A DNA stretch of 64,000 bases from DASVVT01 sp036386415. GTDB lineage: Bacteria > Acidobacteriota > Blastocatellia > Pyrinomonadales > Pyrinomonadaceae. The translations under genes and the position numbers were made by a program. The notes under the pieces were generated by a model. That model did no database searches. It was not told where the DNA came from and saw only the letters and a list, made by a program, of their open reading frames with translations. The DNA lies in contig DASVVT010000040.1 in NCBI GenBank assembly GCA_036386415.1, positions 16,944 through 80,943 of the forward strand, given 5' to 3'. This document shows positions 60,631 to 64,000 of the stretch, piece after piece; position 1 is the first letter of the stretch, and each line of letters opens with the position of its first letter.

Positions 60631-61385
60631 GCCGTGTATCCTCCGTCAACAGACCATATCTGTCCCGTCACGTAAGAACTCATAGGCGAGGCGAGAAACA
60701 GAATGACAGGCACGACCTCGCTGGCTTCGCCCGGTCGTCCCATCGGAATCATTTGTGCCGCGCGCTCCGCCGCTTCATCGAGGATACGCATCGCCATTCC
60801 TCCGGCAAGAATTCCGGGCGCGACCCCGTTCACACGAATCCCACGCGCAGCCGTCTCGCGCGCGGTGGTTCTCACGAGAGCTTCCAGCGCCGCTTTTGAA
60901 GAGGCATAAGCTCCCTGCCCTATTCCGGGTCTTTGTGCCGCCGTAGAAGAGACGACGACGATCTGGCCGCTGCGTTGTAGGATCATGGGGCGCAACGCAG
61001 CCCGCAGCGTGCGGAATGTGCTCAACAGGTTAAGCTCATAAACCTTTCCCATCTCATCATCCGTCAGTCCCGCGACGAGTCCGTCGGCGAGCGTTCCGGC
61101 ATTGAGCACGAGCGTATCAACACGACCGGTTTTCAAAAGAGCCGTACTGATGAGACGCTGACCCGCGTCGCTCTCGGTCAGGTCTGCCGCCCATGTGTGC
61201 ACACTCTCCGAAGGAGCGGACAACTCTGCGGCGAGAGCATCAAGTGTTTCCTGATTGCGCCCATTCAAAAAGAGTGTTGCGCCCGCATCACTGAACCCAT
61301 GCGCGAGCGCGCGCCCGAGATAACCTGTCGCGCCCGTGATAACAATGACCTGCCCCTTCTGTCCCCAGTCCGTAGATGTCGTCAT
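60627..61385 (-). CDS. 3-oxoacyl-ACP reductase-like SDR
   Basis: A 252-residue short-chain dehydrogenase of the FabG type. The nucleotide motif TGATGYLGRALA, the NAG motif (LVLNAGTLADG), and the catalytic Ser146/147 (VVVSSTAAQ), Tyr160 and Lys164 (YASSKAA) are all present, and the C-terminus VTGQIWSVDGGY is typical. It would reduce the beta-keto intermediate made by the ketosynthase, whose gene overlaps it upstream by four bases. Confidence 0.9.
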   Translation of the reverse strand: MTTSTDWGQKGQVIVITGATGYLGRALAHGFSDAGATLFLNGRNQETLDALAAELSAPSESVHTWAADLTESDAGQRLISTALLKTGRVDTLVLNAGTLADGLVAGLTDDEMGKVYELNLLSTFRTLRAALRPMILQRSGQIVVVSSTAAQRPGIGQGAYASSKAALEALVRTTARETAARGIRVNGVAPGILAGGMAMRILDEAAERAAQMIPMGRPGEASEVVPVILFLASPMSSYVTGQIWSVDGGYTA

Positions 61386-62539
61386 AGAGATGTTCGCTTC
61401 AGGACGATGGCAGCATTCTGTCCGCCCATGCCGAATGACACGGATAGTACGGTTCGCGCATCAGCGTCTCGCGGCTCTCCGATGACGTGATCCAGCTCGC
61501 ACCCCTCGTCCGGCTCGTCCAGATTGACTGTCGGGGGCACGATTCCGGTAGCACACGTGTAAGCGGCGACGATTGTTTCAAGAGCGCCCGCCGCGGCCAT
61601 CGCGTGCCCGATTGCGCCTTTGGCACCGGAAACGGGAGTGCGCTTCCAATCCGTGCCTAAGAGCTGACGAAGAGCTGTGGCTTCAGCAAGGTCGCCGAGG
61701 AAAGTTGCGGTGGCGTGAGCATTAACCGCGTCAATCGCGTGCGGCTCAAGTGCGGCATCATCGAGTGCGCGGCGCATGCAAAGCTCCGCACCCGCACCGT
61801 CGTCGCACGGGCGGTTGAGGTCGAACCCATCCTGACTCATACCGAAACCGACGACTTCGGCCAACACATTCGCCCCACGCCGTCTTGCCCCGGCGAGTGT
61901 TTCCAACACCAGCGCGCCCGCGCCGTCGGCCAGCGCAAAGCCCTTACGCCGCCGGTCGAAAGGACGGCAAGACGCAGACGGCTCGTCGCCGTCCGCATCG
62001 ACGGCAACAGCTTGTAGCCCCGCGAACCCGATAAGATAAAACGGAGTGAGCATCACGCTTGAGCCTCCCGCGATGCACATCTCCGCCCGCCCATGCCGGA
62101 TGAGGCGGAACGCTTCGCCGACAGCTTGCGTACCTGAAGCGCACGCGGCGGCGATCATGCGCCGAGGATTGGCGAAACGTGACGCCAGTTCTGTGAAGCA
62201 CAGACCCGCCGAGCGATGAACAAAGCCATCTGAACCGGCTTGAAATGTATCCAGGCCAGTGGCCCAGATGAAGCCGCACTGAGCCGCGTCACAGTTTGCA
62301 GCCAGGAGCGCGTCAGCAATGGCGCGTCGGGCAATCTCACGGTCGCGGTCGATACGGTCGTGAGCCACAGCTCTGACCTCGCCCCCTGTCGTGACGCTGA
62401 TTCCCGACCTCACCAGATGAGATACTCTACCGATGCCGGAGCGCCCATCGAGCAACCCCCTCCATAGCTCTTCAGGCGTCGCGCCAAGCGCAGAGAGCGC
62501 ACCCATTCCTGTGATAACAACGCGTCGCTCGGCGTTCAT
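61382..62539 (-). CDS. beta-ketoacyl-ACP synthase
   Basis: A 385-residue FabF-type condensing enzyme with an intact catalytic triad: Cys133 in AACASGTQAVG, His275 in NAHATATFLGD and His312 in GAKGAIGHAMAAAG with Lys307. NAHAT replaces the more common NAHGT. The N-terminus RRVVITGMGALSALG is canonical. It overlaps both neighbours, placing it in the centre of the operon, and is the likely elongating subunit, with the following KS-like protein as partner. Confidence 0.9.
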   Translation of the reverse strand: MNAERRVVITGMGALSALGATPEELWRGLLDGRSGIGRVSHLVRSGISVTTGGEVRAVAHDRIDRDREIARRAIADALLAANCDAAQCGFIWATGLDTFQAGSDGFVHRSAGLCFTELASRFANPRRMIAAACASGTQAVGEAFRLIRHGRAEMCIAGGSSVMLTPFYLIGFAGLQAVAVDADGDEPSASCRPFDRRRKGFALADGAGALVLETLAGARRRGANVLAEVVGFGMSQDGFDLNRPCDDGAGAELCMRRALDDAALEPHAIDAVNAHATATFLGDLAEATALRQLLGTDWKRTPVSGAKGAIGHAMAAAGALETIVAAYTCATGIVPPTVNLDEPDEGCELDHVIGEPRDADARTVLSVSFGMGGQNAAIVLKRTSL

Positions 62540-63291
62540 CGCCCGACCTCCATCAAGACCCTCACAGCGTCAACTCCGTCAGAATATTCCAGCGGCACTT
62601 CATACGTGAGACGCCCGCCCGCGTGCTCTGCGATTGCCGAGAGGAGGCTACATAGCCCGACAGCCGCGTGCGGCACGCATGCGTCCGCGTGCGGCCTTCG
62701 CTCGCGCTCGACGGCGACGAGCCGCACCAACTGGCCGCGCAAGGTATATGGCCTCGGAGAGGCAGAGAATAGCAGGGCGATGCCGATGCCTGACGCCCCG
62801 TCTTCAGCGCAGTCCTGATCGCCTGCCATGAGCAGTGCTTCCGTTTCTTGACCTGTCGCGAGTCTCTCCTGAACCGCTTCAAGTCCGGCCCAAGCCTGCC
62901 CTGCTGCGCCGCCGAGCCCGAGGCAATAAGCTTGATTGCCTTGACTGATGGCGAAAGCAGACATCGCCAGGTTATCAACCGCATGAAGCGTCTGGGTCGG
63001 ATTCATACGTGTGTCGCCCAGATCGCCCTGGGCCATGCCTGATGTCACGACCTGCCCCCAACGATACAGGTCAGCCGAGCCGGGCTGGCACGGCGCGAGC
63101 GAAACGACCGCCAGTGCCGACGGGTCGCACGACGCATTTGTCACCTCACCGGCAGCAGCCAGAGCAAGCTGCACGGGCAGGTTGTAACGACGCACCTGTC
63201 GCCACATCTCAGGCGATGCCTGCCGTATGGCGGCCAGATCGTTTTTCAACGCGGAGGCTACGAGATACGTCAAGCTGGCTCTCCTCCCCAT
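62536..63291 (-). CDS. beta-ketoacyl-synthase-like partner protein (chain-length-factor type)
   Basis: A 251-residue protein with the fold marks of the N-terminal half of a ketosynthase but no proper catalytic triad: NPTQTLHAVDNLAMSAFAISQGNQAYCLGLGGAAGQAWAGLEAV and EALLMAGDQD. That matches the short KS-like proteins found beside active ketosynthases in aryl-polyene-type clusters, where they act as chain-length or heterodimer partners. Length is about 60% of a full ketosynthase. It overlaps the ketosynthase by four bases and the PPTase gene by about 22. Confidence 0.72.
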   Translation of the reverse strand: MGRRASLTYLVASALKNDLAAIRQASPEMWRQVRRYNLPVQLALAAAGEVTNASCDPSALAVVSLAPCQPGSADLYRWGQVVTSGMAQGDLGDTRMNPTQTLHAVDNLAMSAFAISQGNQAYCLGLGGAAGQAWAGLEAVQERLATGQETEALLMAGDQDCAEDGASGIGIALLFSASPRPYTLRGQLVRLVAVERERRPHADACVPHAAVGLCSLLSAIAEHAGGRLTYEVPLEYSDGVDAVRVLMEVGR

Positions 63292-63863
63292 GCCACGACA
63301 AACTGAGGGTGTCTTAAGAGCGAAAAGGAAGCGGTCGAGCCGAGGGCGGAGACTCTGATGCCATCGGCGCTCAACGCCAGCGTCAAAGTGGTGTTAAGGA
63401 GCGCTGCAACACCCAGACGCCGCAGTTTGAGAAAGCATTCGAGCGCTGCCCATCCGGCGACCACGTCCAACTTCACGCCGCGCACGGCAAGGCGCGAAAA
63501 GATGCGCTGTAATCTGGCTTCATGTTGTTGCAGACATATATCAACTGCGACGCGCATCACGCCCCCGTCCGCAAGCGCGATCGCAAAATAGTCGCCGTCA
63601 TGCGAAAGTGATACGGCGCTGTCTGTCTTGCCTTCAAGGCGCGGCGCACCATCTGCTTCAGTCAGGAGGCTCAGGTGTGTGGCCGTCTCACCGAACCTTG
63701 AAATCAAGGCGCGGCGCGCAGCTAATCGTCCACGTATCCATTCGCTGCGGCGACGCCCTCGCAAGCCCAGAGTCGCAACTTGTGCACGCTCGGCTTCAGA
63801 CAACAACTCGTCGCGCGCGGCGAGGGCGGGGAGAGTGTGTATGCTGAGGTGTACGGGTTCCAT
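63270..63863 (-). CDS. 4'-phosphopantetheinyl transferase-like protein
   Basis: A 197-residue Sfp-type protein. It has the LSHDGDYFAIAL segment, then MRVAVDIC, and WAALECFLKLRRLGV corresponding to the W..KE…K motif. The catalytic Asp of VDIE is kept, but the Glu is replaced by Cys; the second Glu (ALEC) and the following Lys remain. Magnesium binding could be altered or the family variant tolerated. Its substrate is presumably the operon's acyl carrier protein. It ends inside the KS-like gene. Confidence 0.7.
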   Translation of the reverse strand: MEPVHLSIHTLPALAARDELLSEAERAQVATLGLRGRRRSEWIRGRLAARRALISRFGETATHLSLLTEADGAPRLEGKTDSAVSLSHDGDYFAIALADGGVMRVAVDICLQQHEARLQRIFSRLAVRGVKLDVVAGWAALECFLKLRRLGVAALLNTTLTLALSADGIRVSALGSTASFSLLRHPQFVVAWGGEPA

Positions 63864-63866
63864 CGC

Positions 63867-64000
63867 TCAATTCTTTCCGAAGTAGACTGTGTGGATGCCG
63901 CGTTTGACTTTCGACCAGTAATAGAGGTTGGTCGCTAAGTTGACCCACATGTTGAGAGGCTTGCGGCGCAGGAGGATACGCTTGAAGATGGACTGTAACG
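63867..64000 (-). CDS. C-terminal fragment of an operon gene running off the edge
   Basis: The frame entering from the right on the minus strand encodes about 44 residues (…RILLRRKPLNMWVNLATNLYYW then SKVKRGIHTVYFGKN) and stops three bases before the PPTase start. The piece is basic and aromatic-rich. The family is not recognised from this end alone; the spacing indicates that it belongs to the same operon. Confidence 0.6.
   Translation of the reverse strand, partial: LQSIFKRILLRRKPLNMWVNLATNLYYWSKVKRGIHTVYFGKN

Overview
The window is GC-rich chromosomal DNA from a soil-type bacterium, most likely an Acidobacteriota of the Blastocatellia/Pyrinomonadales kind. That placement is inference from gene content: two PadR plus MacB/ADOP-type permease pairs, a DUF305–LVIVD pair, many SD-led GTG/ATG genes with 4-bp ATGA overlaps, and a cyanophycin locus. 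No rRNA, tRNA, CRISPR array or intact mobile element was seen.

Left arm (1–12570). The end of a caa3-type CtaG gene is followed by a c-type cytochrome lipoprotein and a seven-bladed YVTN propeller lipoprotein. Next is a damaged cyanophycin locus: an intact cyanophycinase lies between the C-terminal remnant of isoaspartyl dipeptidase and the N-terminal stub of cyanophycin synthetase. Then come a secreted subtilisin, a winged-helix protein, a VOC protein, a sirtuin, a Tat-exported esterase and a translationally coupled DUF305–LVIVD pair. The gene-poor stretch 11437–12572 carries an attC-like element and a frameshifted small gene, which together look like a dead integron cassette.

Centre (12573–41134). 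This is the main system: a 27-kb, one-strand contractile injection system (phage-tail-like, eCIS-type). It is preceded by a sigma-54 activator whose receiver domain looks degenerate. A close match to a -24/-12 promoter sits just before the first structural gene, with a large inverted repeat upstream of it that could be the activator site. Recognisable parts are sheath, tube, a chaperone-like protein, gpD-like hub, gpV-like spike, PAAR-like tip, gp25 wedge, gpJ and a gpI-like protein. Lineage-specific parts are a 1432-residue protein (tail domain, OmpA, peptidoglycan-binding domain, two zincin motifs), a 1698-residue gpI-like protein with eight internal repeats of about 111 residues, and a 1412-residue protein with a propeller, zinc ribbon and HhH-like tail. 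No capsid, terminase, portal, integrase, holin or lysin was seen, and no eCIS-type AAA+ ATPase is in the window.

Right-centre (41262–52448). This part has a beta-lactamase-fold serine hydrolase, two back-to-back PadR/permease modules (one with a striking 56-bp dyad operator), an ISL3 transposase remnant, a PAS-rich hybrid histidine kinase and a small channel-like protein that lacks a GYG filter.

Right arm (52604–64000, all minus strand). Two paralogous radical SAM/SPASM genes flank a PiT phosphate transporter. Upstream of them in the same direction is a type II fatty-acid/polyketide-like cluster: PPTase, KS-like partner, ketosynthase, ketoreductase, acyl carrier protein, hotdog dehydratase, HHxxxDG acyltransferase, FAD/NAD(P) oxidoreductase and quinone-oxidoreductase-like protein. 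The genes overlap or nearly touch, so this looks like one long operon that continues past the window edge.
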